From contig CM037877.1 of NCBI GenBank assembly GCA_021292165.1, positions 106,515,858 to 106,579,857 of the forward strand: 64,000 nucleotides of DNA. Direction: 5' to 3'. The notes beneath the pieces are model-generated. The model was not told the DNA's origin, did no database searches, and saw only the letters and a program-made list of their open reading frames with translations. Shown here piece after piece: positions 1 to 9,741 of this stretch (position 1 is the stretch's first letter; every line of letters starts with the position of its first letter). A program made the translations under genes and the position numbers. The DNA is from Shinisaurus crocodilurus (taxonomy: Eukaryota > Chordata > Lepidosauria > Squamata > Shinisauridae).

Positions 1-591
1 ATGACTTTTAGTTTGTCTTTGCCAAGAATTTTTGCTATAGGAATTCATGGGAGACAGATCAAGAATTATTTTCAAGTCTGAGGTGGATTTTTAAAAAGTC
101 TACCTCCATTACATCAAAACTTTTAAACAAGAGTGCTTTGAAATTCACACAAGTTTGAAGGCTACATTAAAAGTGAATCCTTACCAACAGAAGCCACTGA
201 TACAAAAATAATGGCAATAGATTAAATAGCTTCAAAAGTGTGGGGAGAATATAATTGGCATAGTTGTCCTGGCAGATTAAATTTCCTGAACATATAAGGG
301 ATCTCAACTCAGCTGGTTTTCAAGGCCATTTTTAGATAAGAAATACTGCCGAACCTTTTCTTTTGAAGAGAACGAAGAATCTCAGTACTGTCACTGAGCA
401 AGCGAATGAGAAAGAGCATTACATTGAATTTGTCAGGCTGAAGGAAATGTATTTTTTAAGAAATGGAGAAGCATTCTTTAAATTTGACAGGAAAAGAAAA
501 GAAAGTTGCATGCTGAAAGAATCTCAAATCACAATGGTAAATGTGTTTCAATTGTGCCTGTTGACAGATGCTCCTCTTTCTTTTCAGATAG
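1..591. other. AT-rich non-coding stretch, possibly intron
   Basis: No recognisable repeat or convincing gene is seen. The last part (571-591) is a pyrimidine run followed by CAGATAG, which would serve as a 3' splice site for the candidate exon that follows. A 77-codon frame at 363-596 has no recognisable protein character and is in a different frame from that exon. Confidence 0.4.
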
Positions 592-759
592 GTTAGCAAG
601 GAAGGGATAACTCAGTCTACATTCATTAGTCACAGGAATGCTAGCTCACAGTCTATTGCTTGCCAGAGATGCAGAGAAGAACGGGAATGCTTGCGAAAAT
701 TAAGGAGCTGCAGTTCAATCAGTGAGATACCTGACAGTGACTGTAGAAGCAGTGAATAA
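592..759 (+). CDS. candidate terminal coding exon of an unidentified gene
   Basis: Seen: a frame beginning GTT-AGC-AAG right after an AG (590-591) preceded by a CT-rich tract (571-585). It runs 55 codons to TAA at 757-759. The in-frame triplet just upstream (589-591) is TAG, so the frame opens exactly at the putative acceptor. The peptide is hydrophilic, with a Cys/Arg-rich middle (ACQRCREERECLRKLRSC) and a Ser/Asp-rich end (SISEIPDSDCRSSE). AATAAA at 844-849 would give a 3' UTR of about 100 bases. Inferred: a last exon in phase 0. I do not recognise the protein family. A 55-codon open stretch can occur by chance at several percent, so this remains tentative. Confidence 0.3.
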   Translation, partial: VSKEGITQSTFISHRNASSQSIACQRCREERECLRKLRSCSSISEIPDSDCRSSE

Positions 760-1254
760 TTTTGCCATGGACTTTTAAAGGAGTTCTCTTGATGCCCCAT
801 ATTTATTCATTCATCCCGATATTTTTACCACACCTGTTGATTCAATAAATCCCTAAAGAGTCTTAGCAACACAGTAAAGTTTCTAAACAATAGTAACCAA
901 CTGGTCCGCCCTGCAAAAGAAACCAACCTAGAACTGCAGCAGTAAAATAAAGCCCCACAAATAAAAGACCAATAAATAAACTAACCAAGCAGGATAAGAC
1001 ATGGCTGAAGACATGGCTAGAGAGCCCCCAAATCCTCCAGAACAGAACTGCCTTTCCAAGGCAGCTAAAAACTACAATGAAAGAAGTTCCACGATTTTGG
1101 TGCCACAGCTGAGAAGGCCATGTCCTAAGCATCCCCTCTTATACTTCTCTCTTTTCCCTCACCCTTTCTACAAAGCCTTTTGCCTAGTCCCTTAGTTAAT
1201 AACACACACTGAGCCAAATGGAAGCTCTACATAGTATGCTAAGGCTCCTGCACC
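760..1254. other. no recognised feature
   Basis: Apart from the AATAAA noted separately, no repeat or gene is recognised here. Short open frames on both strands lack protein character. Confidence 0.4.
844..849 (+). promoter_or_regulatory. candidate polyadenylation signal AATAAA
   Basis: Canonical hexamer 85 bases downstream of the TAA of the candidate exon at 592-759. It is meaningful only if that exon is real. Confidence 0.25.
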
Positions 1255-1659
1255 TAGAGGTGGGCAATCCACTGGGATCTGATCCTGCCTCTGGCTCAAC
1301 GGACACTGCTGCTATGCTCACCGAGCTGGCCCAAAAGCTGGTGCATGCTGCACCGCTCGCCGTCGCCGGACTTTTGGGTTCCTGGTGGGCTGCTGCTTAC
1401 ATAGAAAATGCTTTAAGATACATCAAAAGCAGTCACAATTTGCGCAAATTACACAAATTGTGGCTGCTTTAGGAGTATCTTAAGGCATTTTCTACATTAA
1501 CAGTGGCCTGCCAGGAACCTGGAAGTCGCTTCCCCAGCTCAACTTGGGAGAACATGAGTTGATGTCGGGGAAAAGGTAAGTGGGGCGGAGTTTGGGGGGG
1601 TCGAGCCTGGCTAGTCCACCAGATTTCCACCCCCTGAACCAAATCCTCACACATCTCTA
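1255..1659. mobile_element. fold-back hAT-like MITE, family A copy 1
   Basis: The element starts TAGAGGTG and ends CATCTCTA. Near its centre is a hairpin of two inverted copies of an AT-rich block (AAATGCTTTAAGATAC and its complement) around a TTTGCGCAAATT core. Flanking 8-mers CCTGCACC and CTTGAACC match at 6 of 8 positions, a plausible decayed target duplication. Five further copies lie in this window. No transposase is encoded. Confidence 0.65.
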
Positions 1660-1889
1660 CTTGAACCTTTAATGGTTGTGTAGAAGAGGGAATTTCTGCA
1701 GCTGTAACTTGTCAAGCAAATCCCACCTTCCACACACCTATTAAAGGTGGTCCTGGCCTGTTTGGTATCTGGTCACCTTAAGTACAATTGCTTTAAGAAA
1801 CCACAGTATTTCTATGACACAGGCTCTCACTAGATGGGAGCCTTTAGTAGATGGGAGATGTAAGCATATACATTACAGTAGGCATCATC

Positions 1890-2203
1890 TAGGGATGTTC
1901 ATGTACCTGGGGGGGGCGCCCCTCCTCGCCTCTCTGCGGCGTGCCCCCCCGCCGCTCGATTCTCAGCGGCGTGGAGCAATTCTACAGAAAATACATAGAA
2001 TTGGGGTCCTGTCAAGCTGGCGCAGGGTCCCGTCGCGTCACTTCTGGCCAGCCAGAAGTGACGCAATGGGACCGACGTAGGTGGCTCACCACGGAGAGGC
2101 GAGCGGGCACCGGGACCTGGTAAGGCCTGCTCGCCTCAGGCGGGCATGAGCGGGGCCAATTTCGGCCCGCTACGCCCTCTCAAGGCGAGTGGTTACATAC
2201 CTA
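1890..2203. mobile_element. GC-rich hAT-like MITE, family G copy 1
   Basis: Begins TAGGGATGT and ends ACATACCTA, giving short terminal inverted repeats. Flanks are GCATCATC (1882-1889) and GCCTCATC (2204-2211), a 7 of 8 match as expected for hAT. The interior is GC-rich and holds an inverted pair around GTCGCGTCACTTCTGG. Related copies are at 30417 and 39054, with a fragment at 12247. Confidence 0.75.
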
Positions 2204-2423
2204 GCCTCATCTACAAGCTAACCAGCCCTTTCTGTTCCAGAAGCTTCATATGAGTGGGTCTACTCATTGGTTGGAATGGATCAGTCTGTTTCCAGTGCAT
2301 GCCAGTTTTGCATATATTCAAACATTTCCATTCTGTCCAATTTCTGCATCAGCCTGTAATTAAAACACACACTTGCATTTCTGTTTATATGCAATTTCCC
2401 ATAAAATATGCATTTTGCATATA

Positions 2424-2673
2424 CAGTCATGCCTTGGACTGAGAGCATAATTCGTTCCGGAAATGTGCTTGTAATCCAAAACACTCTTATATCAAAATGA
2501 AATCCCCCCCAAAAAAATTGTACAGAGATTTTTAATTTAAGCCGTACTACAGTACTTGTATTGCAAGACGTCGCTTGTATATCAAGTCAAAAAAAATTAA
2601 ATAAATATTTAAAAATTTGCTTGTCTTGCAAAACGCTCTCAAACCAAGTTACTTGCAATCCAAGGTATTACTG
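2424..2673 (+). mobile_element. Tigger/pogo-like MITE copy 1
   Basis: A 250-bp element bounded by CAGTCATGCCTTGG and its near-inverse CCAAGGTATTACTG, flanked on both sides by TA. The CAGT...CCTTGG end and TA target are characteristic of Tigger/pogo elements of the Tc1/mariner superfamily. Two more copies of the same length lie at 42379 (inverted) and 45155. Confidence 0.85.
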
Positions 2674-2675
2674 TA

Positions 2676-2973
2676 TACACATTTTTACATGCAGCTTTCT
2701 CCAAAATACCCTTTTTTGTATTTAGCTGTCCTGCTCAGTCTGGGTCAGACTGAGTGACTGGGTTCGGACGACACAACAAGCAAACAACGATAACAGACAA
2801 AGGTTGCTTGCCATGCCATCCGAACCCAGGTCGTTGTGAGGTACCAGAGCCCCACTCAGGGCTCAGCTCAATCACATTAGAAGCTTGTGTAAGATGTCTT
2901 TCTCATGAGGAGGGCCCTACTCACAAGGAGACATTTACTTACAGGGAGCCCTCTTCAGTAAGCAAGCACTCCT
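2676..2973. other. no recognised feature
   Basis: No recognisable gene. An inverted pair GGGTTCGGA / TCCGAACCC lies at about 2760-2827, but no element boundaries could be set. Confidence 0.35.
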
Positions 2974-3222
2974 TCACCTGGCCGCTGTCCCATGGCACTG
3001 GTATTCTTGGGGGCTAGATGGTGGCCCAGCATCCCCCTCTGACTCAGAAGCTGAGCTCTCTGCCTCTCCACTCAAGGAGGCAGGTCTGAAGGCATCACCC
3101 CTGAGGGCCCTGGACCATCTTGGGTAGTCCTCTGGGGTGACCTGTTCCATGGGGCCATCTGGCTCCGAGGGTTCACGCTCTTCCTCTGAGAATGGTTCCA
3201 GTAGACACATGACCCCTGGAAC
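2974..3222 (-). pseudogene. coding-like fragment, Glu/Ser/Pro-rich
   Basis: The reverse strand carries an open frame of about 80 codons (within 2974-3234) rich in acidic residues, Ser and Pro (LEPFSEEEREPSEPDGPMEQ). It has higher GC than its flanks. Low-complexity acidic stretches of this kind occur in retroelement gag-type proteins and in ordinary host proteins. No diagnostic motif is visible and the family A element at 3223 interrupts one side. Origin unknown. Confidence 0.25.
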
Positions 3223-3615
3223 GAGGGTGGGCAATCCGCTGAGACCTGACCCTCCTCCGGCTCATTGGCTGCCACCGCTGCTGCTCACGCCGAACTGGGC
3301 CGAAAGCATGCACACATGCTGTGCCATGTGCCACATTTCTGGGTTCCTGGCAGGCCACTGTTTATGTAAGAAGATGCCTTAAGATAGGTCGAAAGCAGCC
3401 ACAATTTGCTCAAATTACGCAAATTGCAGCCACTTTGGGCATAACTTAAGGCATTTTCTATGTAAACAGCAGCCCACCAGGAACCCGGAAGTCGCTTCCC
3501 CAGCTCGAATCAGGAGCACACAAGTCAAGCTGGGGAAGAGGTAAGCAGGACAGAGTTCAGGGGTAGAGCCCGGCTAGTCTGCCAGATTTCCACCCCCCTG
3601 AATGAAATCCTCACA
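3223..3615. mobile_element. fold-back hAT-like MITE, family A copy 2
   Basis: Aligns by eye with 1255-1659, sharing GGTGGGCAATCC near the start, the GATGCCTTAAGATA hairpin block, the GCTCAAATTACGCAAATT core and the CTTCCCCAGCTCGA block. The ends have decayed and no target duplication is seen. Confidence 0.6.
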
Positions 3616-3771
3616 ATATATATGGTTGCATGTTTCCCTAATATATGCATTTTTGTAACAGCATTGCAAAATTCAAGAGATACGCAATCCAAATGATAAC
3701 TATGTTTCAGTCGGCATATTAGTAGAGGAAGTGAGAAGTAGGTTGGTTCTCTTAAAAATATGGTCCAAATT

Positions 3772-3965
3772 AAATTATTTATTTTTATTTTATTTATTTA
3801 TTATATTTATACCCCGCCTTTTTTCCTGAAAGGAACCCAAGGTGGCTTACATAATCCTCCTCCTCCTCTCCATTTTATCCTCACAACAACCCTGTGAGGT
3901 AGGTTAGGCTGAGAGTCAGTGACTGGCCCAAAGTCACCCAGTGAGTTTCCTACTCATGGGGATGT
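3772..3965 (-). mobile_element. tRNA-derived reptile SINE, copy 1 (5'-truncated)
   Basis: On the reverse strand this reads as the common squamate tRNA-SINE body and tail: CTCACAGGGTTGTTGTGAGG, then GGAGGAGGA, the AAGCCACCTTGGGTTCC block and a TAAATAAATA tail. The tRNA-like head is missing. I place it with Sauria-like SINEs, but the exact subfamily is not determined. Confidence 0.85.
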
Positions 3966-5616
3966 AGGCACGTTGGTCCTAGTACATATGAATCGTTCTC
4001 CATGTAGTGCACAAGTCTGTACTGTATGAGCCTCAGGTTGCTCTTACACTCTACCAAATGTAGGATATCCATGCTGGGCCTGTGTGTGAATTGTAAAAGC
4101 ATGTGCTAATTTTCTAGCGATTACAGCACCAAAAGAAAGAAAAGAAACATTTTTAAAAGCACTCCTTGAAGATCCTGGAAATGCCATCGTATCTTGGGAT
4201 GGCACATATTTTGAGTTTCCAGAATCCCATCAATAAGATTTTAATGAACTGACATTAAGGCAAGGCACAAAACAGATATTGCTATGGTCTGCTAAATATT
4301 AGTGCTGCATTAAGAGTCCTAATCTGTGGCATGAAAATCTCAATAGAACACAAAGCTCCAATGATTTTTCAAAGATAATTATTTACTGTGGGCTTTTAAT
4401 GTGACTGCAAGAAATAGAACTTAATTTGTTGGTTATTATGTGCAATGGCACTCTTTTTATTAATGTTTATGATCTGTTTTCAGAAGCAGTTCTCAATTTT
4501 TAAAAGTCTAAAAAACCCAGACCATATAAAAATCACAAGTGCATGGTAAATGCATTCAGGCATCACTAAAATCCAAGCCAAATTACCTACTGCTTTTCTA
4601 TACATGGAGCTGCTCTAGCTAAGTTTCATGCTGTGTGAAAGAGTGTGTACCTCAACCATAAAATTGGCAGCAACTTGATTTTTTTAAAATAGAGTGACCC
4701 ACTTTAGACATAGCATCCCCAGTCTGATAAACCATGATTTATCAGGAACAAGCCATCTAACCACACATTCTTTTGTTGCACTTCCCCTTTCCCACTTCCC
4801 TCACACACCCCACTTTCTCTAAATCTATCTAGGTTTCTTTAGCCTCCATTTCTTTTGTTTTCCAAATTGGGAAAGTGTGGTTTGAAGGCTCCCTCCCAAC
4901 CATACTATGTGCTCCTTTGGGCAGAGCCCTCAAACTAATTTCCCAGTTCAAATGTCAATGGAAACTGGGGTTTAAGAAACCAAGATAGTTTAGCTGAAGC
5001 TGGATGTGAAGAGGGAAGGAGTGAGGAAACATGCTGTGGGCACATGGTTCATTTCTAGACTAACAAACCATGGTTTGTTGGGCTGGGATTGTTATATCAG
5101 AACTGGTTCAGTGGCCCGTTTCTGATTTAACAACCAACTATGGTTTGCCATTACAAGAATGAGTGGTGTTGAGCCTTGGGAAAGTGTGTTCTCTCCTCCA
5201 CTTCCTCCTTCTTTCACATGTGATATTAGAACTTCCATTTCTAATTGGTGTCAGTTCATGTTTTGCTGTTTTGTCCAAATGTGGCAAACCATGCTTTACT
5301 CAAATGATAATTTGCCCTAAAACCAGGATCTCAAACCAGTATCAAACTGTCATTTGTCATTACTTCTAACAACAGTGACTGCATAGAATTAAACGTGATC
5401 ACGATAATCCTTCTTCAAAGGCTTCAGACAAGAGCTTTTAAAGGAAATTGTACTTGGTAATACTCTGAAGGAGGCATAATTTCCTGTTGTGTTTACATTT
5501 GTTTATTGTGTGCCTCTTTCTTTACTAGTCAAATAGGTTTGGGAGGTTTCTCAAGCACTACCTAAAGCCTGTGAATGGGAATGCCAGTTAGAGACTAATC
5601 CTGTATGTATTTACCC
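3966..5616. other. non-coding; degenerate AACCATGGTTTG palindromes
   Basis: No gene is recognised. Between about 4730 and 5350 the motif AACCATGGTTTG and decayed versions (AACCATGATTTATC, AACTATGGTTTG, AACCATGCTTTA) recur at least four times. This suggests an old repeat with internal palindromes, but no ends can be set. Confidence 0.4.
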
Positions 5617-6014
5617 TAGGGATGTGTGTGGAGCTCGATTGGGGGGTGGAAGTCAGGAGAACTCGCCGGGGTCGACCCCCCTAGCTCTGCTAACCCTACC
5701 TGCTTCCCCAGCTCGACTCATGTTCTCGCGAGCCAAGCCAGGGAAGCAACTTCCAGGTTCGCAACGCTATGTTGTTTATTTAGAAAATGGCATAAGATAC
5801 CTTAAAAACAGCCGCGATTTGCGCAAGTTATGCAAATTGCAGCCGCTTTTAATGTATCTTACATCATTTTTTACATAAGCAACGTAGCGCCAGGAACCTG
5901 GAAGTCCAGCAAGCACCTCAGCTGGCTCTCGCTTTCAGCCCAGCCTGGCCCATGTGGCGGCAGCGCTCGCCGAGCATGCCATGAGTCAGGTGGTGGGCGG
6001 ATCATCCACCCCTA
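5617..6014. mobile_element. fold-back hAT-like MITE, family A copy 3
   Basis: Runs from TAGGGATGTG to CCACCCCTA. The central hairpin pairs AAATGGCATAAGATACCTTA with its inverted counterpart around TTTGCGCAAGTTATGCAAA. Outer blocks include CGCGAGCCAAGCCAGGGAAG. No clear 8-bp duplication flanks it. Confidence 0.7.
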
Positions 6015-6015
6015 G

Positions 6016-6080
6016 GTAAGTCCCACTGAGTTCAGTTGGGTTTACTCCCAAGTAACTAGTACAGATTAATTGCACTGCTA
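6016..6080. repeat. fragment of AAGTCCCATTGA-type reptile repeat
   Basis: GTAAGTCCCACTGAGTTCAG and GGGTTTACTCCCAAGTAA match a short fold-back repeat also seen at 12163-12246 and weakly at 35926-36010. Only one half is recognisable here. Confidence 0.4.
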
Positions 6081-6151
6081 ATTATTTACTAATTAATTAT
6101 ATTTATATATGCCTTTACACTTGCCCAGCTTGTCTGGGCATGGGAGGATAT

Positions 6152-6990
6152 TGCGGGGGAGGGGGTCCTAAGAAGTGTGCCAAGCATGTACATAATGTCG
6201 GGTGAGGGGTGGGACTTATAGGCAATATTAGCCCCCGGAGCCCCACCCTAGCCCTTTTTGGATTTTCTGGCTCCCTCCTGCCCTCCCTGTATGCAGTGTG
6301 GGTTTACCCAGTCACCTTTTGGGGATGAGTAGGATTTTGGCAGGCAGACTGATTGAGTGTGGGCTGCTTGTTGTTTTGCGTACTCCCCACACTTAAGAGG
6401 AGATGGGTAGTGCTCATTCATAGCATAATGGGTTCATAGGTTGATCTGATCACATTTAGGCAGGTAGATGTGGGCATATTGCAGCTGGGGTTAGGGTTGG
6501 TGAGCATCCATAGGCACCTTTATGGTGACTGGCAATTTCGGAGGCTTCACACTCAGGGTTTTGTGGCCCAGTGTGGAAATACGGATTGCCTTTGAGGCTG
6601 ACTCATCTCCCTCACTCGGAGTTATGCAGAGGGGATGACATGGGAAAGCCTCCCTACACCGGGATGGTACAACCCCAGGGGTATGTGAGTGGACAGGCGC
6701 CACCCAACAGGGCTTGGATGTCTGGCCCAATATCATTACAGGTTAGTTGCCTGTAGAGCAGTGTTCTCCCACCTTGGGTCGCCAGATATTTCTGGCCTAC
6801 AACTCCCAGCATGCCCCAGCCAGCATAGCTGGCTGGGGCATGCTGAGAGTTGTAGGCCAAAAATATCTGGGGACCCAAGGTTGGAGAACACTGAAACCCG
6901 CACTGTCCCCACACTTTGCAGATCTGTTCTAAATAAATGTGGCCCAAGTTTATACCAAGATACTGCGTCTGTCTCGTTATTTCCCCCGCC
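6152..6990 (+). mobile_element. possible decayed LTR (gypsy-like)
   Basis: TGCGGGGGA at the left and TCCCCCGC at the right form an inverted pair. Near the right end AATAAA (6930s) is followed about 45 bases later by CTGTCTCGTTATTTCCCCC, a layout common in R-U5 regions of gypsy-type LTRs. The final CA is not preserved and no target duplication is evident. A hAT MITE (6759-6893) lies inside. Confidence 0.35.
6759..6893. mobile_element. 135-bp fold-back hAT MITE, family M copy 1
   Basis: Almost a perfect hairpin: CAGTGTTCTC...GGCCTACAACTCCCAGCATG pairs with its inverse ending GGAGAACACTG. The left flank CTGTAGAG fits the hAT target pattern (TAG core), but the right flank does not repeat it. Sister copies at 44935 and 54726 keep perfect duplications. 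Confidence 0.85.
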
Positions 6991-7088
6991 CCTTTTCACT
7001 TGCAAACTGTCCTTCAGCCATGTTTCTAGGGTAGTTCATATGAACAAACCACACAATATAAAAATAACTGGAACAGCTAAAATAAAAG

Positions 7089-7814
7089 TGTGAAGAGAAA
7101 GCCATAGCCCCCCCCCCACACACACATACATACCACAAGATAGCATCAGACACCCAAGAATCACAATAAGAGTCATTAACATGCCCCCTGGCAAGTCCCT
7201 GGTCTGGCAGCCGAAGGAGCTGTGGAATATTCATTCCCAGGTGTTGGATAGAAGGAACAGCCAAAGACTCCTAGGCACCGGGCAAACAAGAAAAACCAGT
7301 CGTGCCAGAAGGGGGGCATGACAAGAAGGAGATGGCCCAACGGAGGGTATAAAGCCCAGGGTCCGTGGCGGGAAAAGGGTTGTTGGTCGTGGGGCAGCAA
7401 GCTGCACGAAGGTCCATGGCTCAGGTCAAACCTCCGCCTCCAACCCTGGGGAGCTCCCAGTGAACAACGCTAACATAGAACAGCCCCTTTCGGAGTTAAG
7501 CAGCTTTCTAAGAACAAGGCATTTCCAGGTACGACTGTCTGTACTGCTTTTGCCGGCTCGCTACCAGCTCAATTGTAGGTGTGTGCCTAGCGTGGTGCTT
7601 TCGTATATGTTCTGTTACGTTCCATTAAAACTCTGTTTACCCATAACAGTGTAGTAGCGTCCATTCAAACTCGGTCTCCTCACTTTGTCTGCGTTATAAC
7701 TGGTCGCGGCTTCTGCCAGAGAGCTGCGTACCACTGATAGAGGGATACCCGAGTCCGGGTTAACCCCTGAGTGGCCGAACCCGCCAAGAAGGACAGTTGC
7801 AGTCCTTCTCCACA
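7089..7814 (+). mobile_element. solo LTR of a retrovirus-like element
   Basis: The 726-bp block begins TGTG and ends CACA, and is flanked on both sides by AAAAG (7084-7088 and 7815-7819), a 5-bp target duplication. Inside is a TATA box in GGGTATAAAGCCC (about 7346) and an ATTAAA signal near 7624, giving a plausible U3-R-U5 order on the plus strand. No internal retroviral genes adjoin it, so it is a solo LTR. Class cannot be assigned from the LTR alone. Confidence 0.75.
7346..7358 (+). promoter_or_regulatory. LTR core promoter TATA box
   Basis: GTATAAAGCCC inside the solo LTR, about 260 bases from its left end and upstream of the ATTAAA signal, as expected at the U3/R boundary. Confidence 0.5.
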
Positions 7815-8279
7815 AAAAGCAATAAAAAGGCATAAAAGCAGCAGCTAATAACAAAATGGCAGTGGCATATGTGTGTGCATTCCACACTGCAGCGGCAGTG
7901 CTTATCATACTATGCTGTAACTCTTTTTTAAAGAACGGCCATGTGCCTCCACTGTGCTGTCATGCCATATCATTTTTTGAAGCATGTGTTTTTTTATATG
8001 CACTACTATTTGGAAACAAAGTAAAAAATTCAGAAGCAAGTATTAACTAGGAGGTTCGAGGCCACAATTCTGAAATAGGGGAATGCTCAAGCTTGTATGT
8101 TCACTCTCGGCCTCTCACTCTGTTGGAAATTGTAATATTGTCTGCTTAAATCAACGAGGTAATATAACCACTGGTTACCGTGGGAGGAAAGGGTTAATCG
8201 AACAGTCCCCAGGGTGTGTGTTTTCTAACCCCTCCTCCCTACTTCCTGCCTCTCGGTGGCCAGCTCTCTCTCTCCAACC

Positions 8280-8372
8280 ATAGATTTCATAGATTTCCTA
8301 GATCACAGAGTTGGAAGGGGCCTGCAAGGCCATCGAGTCCAACCCCCTGCTCAGTGCAGGAAACTCATGATG
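8280..8372 (-). mobile_element. CR1-like LINE 3' end
   Basis: Reverse strand of the typical CR1 tail: TCATAGATTTC repeats, then AGAGTTGGAAGGGGCC, CATCGAGTCCAACCCCCTGC and TCAGTGCAGGAAACT. The same tail is carried by the 5S-derived SINEs at 40556 and 49511, but here it continues differently after GGAAACT. It is therefore an autonomous-type CR1 fragment or another tail user. Confidence 0.75.
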
Positions 8373-8452
8373 GACACATGCATATGAATAAAGGGACTGT
8401 AAGTAAAACTAATAAATGTGTCAATTTCTAGGAAGTGCAGATCAGACAAATC

Positions 8453-8599
8453 CAGTGCTTTTTTTCTGGAGAAAAGGGTACCGGAACTCTTGGATTACAT
8501 TTCCTCAGGAGTAGATGGCGATTAAATTGTAATGCAATTAATAGAAGAAAAGGTGCTGGAACTCAGTTCCAGGTGAGTTCCACCAGAAAAAAAGCCCTG
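8453..8599. mobile_element. hAT MITE with perfect 8-bp duplication
   Basis: A 147-bp element from CAGTGCTTTTTTTCTGG to CCAGAAAAAAAGCCCTG, so the terminal inverted repeats are nearly perfect. GACAAATC stands on both sides (8445-8452 and 8600-8607). No coding capacity. Confidence 0.9.
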
Positions 8600-9290
8600 G
8601 ACAAATCCATAAAGAAACTTCAATAGAGAAAATTGTCTCACCCACTTCTAAGTCAGTGACACAAATCTAACACTCCAGTCTTAAACACAACTGACCCAAC
8701 TGGTCAGATGCAGCCTTCTGAGCATGCAGGCAATGCAGATACAAAATGCACATTAGGCTGTATGTCTCCAGCTGCACTAGTGTAATAATGCCCAGCCAAG
8801 CCCCATTGAATTGCCTGCATGCAATTTTTGAGGCTTACATCCCCATCTACATGAAAAGAGCTGGATCAGGGCCAGTGACCAGAAGAAAGCCCCATTGAAA
8901 GAAATGATTTGATGTGCTTTATGTGCACAAACGGCACATGCTCAAAAGTATGCACACATGGTGTAAGTATGTACACTGCTTACTTGGAAGAGGAAAAAGA
9001 TCATACAAATCAATGGAAGGGAAAGCTGCAGAGAGAGCTTATTGTAGATGTGCAGTGATTCTAACATAGTCTGTAAATCCAAGTTGGAAGAGAGAAAAAA
9101 GACAGAGAATTAAAACATTTGCTGACCCACAAAATCCAGGATCAGGTAATTTGGAATCCCCAAAAAACAGGTGTGGAGAGATTAATTAGGAGAGAAAGAA
9201 TTTGAGAGAAACTGCTGATGTTTTAAGTTGTGCCTGTATTTTTATCTCCCCGCCTTTTTCATTGCCTGCTTTTTAAAAATATTAGATACA
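8600..9290. other. no recognised feature
   Basis: Plain AT-rich sequence; no gene or repeat boundaries recognised. Confidence 0.4.
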
Positions 9291-9741
9291 GAGCAATCCT
9301 ATAGCTCCTAGACAGCGTCTAGAGCGTAATAAGATCATTCGGATTCCCAGTGCCAAGGTCGAAGAATCGTCCAAACCTGGAGCTGGGGATCTGTGCTCAG
9401 AGCCCCCCTATGCGCACACACACACACAAACAGAGCTGGCCCAGAAAAAAACATGCCGGCTGCTTCTCCGAGGTCACAAAAGTGACCTCGGAGAAGGGGT
9501 TAAGTGGGCGGGGAGGGGAGGGGAGGGGCCTGGCACCACCAAGATATGATGTATCCTGGTGGCACCTCAGCCTCCTTCCCTCCCCCTTCAAAGCATGGCA
9601 GTTAGATAGCCGTAATCGGCCGTCTAACTGCTTTGTGGAGCAGGAGGAGTGCAGAGGCGATCTTCATCTCCACGCTCCTCCTGCCCTGCATAATCCTCCG
9701 AGTTTGGAGGGCTACAGGCAGCCTCATTGGATTACACTCTT
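9291..9741. mobile_element. GC-rich compound fold-back element, copy 1
   Basis: Bounded by GAGCAATCCTAT and the near-inverse ATTGGATTACACTC. It contains two neat internal hairpins: 9464-9495 (14-bp arms TTCTCCGAGGTCAC, 4-base loop) and about 9598-9632 (GCAGTTAGA...TCTAACTGC). A second copy with the same order of blocks (GCCGGCTGC, CTCCGAGGT, GGCGGGGAGGGGAGG, TGGTGGCACC-like) lies at 63579-63994. Superfamily not determined. Confidence 0.6.

Noticed and set aside
6152..7814. A full provirus formed by the two LTR-like blocks at 6152 and 7089
   Set aside because: The blocks differ in sequence, are separated by only about 100 bp, and the 7089 LTR has its own target duplication.
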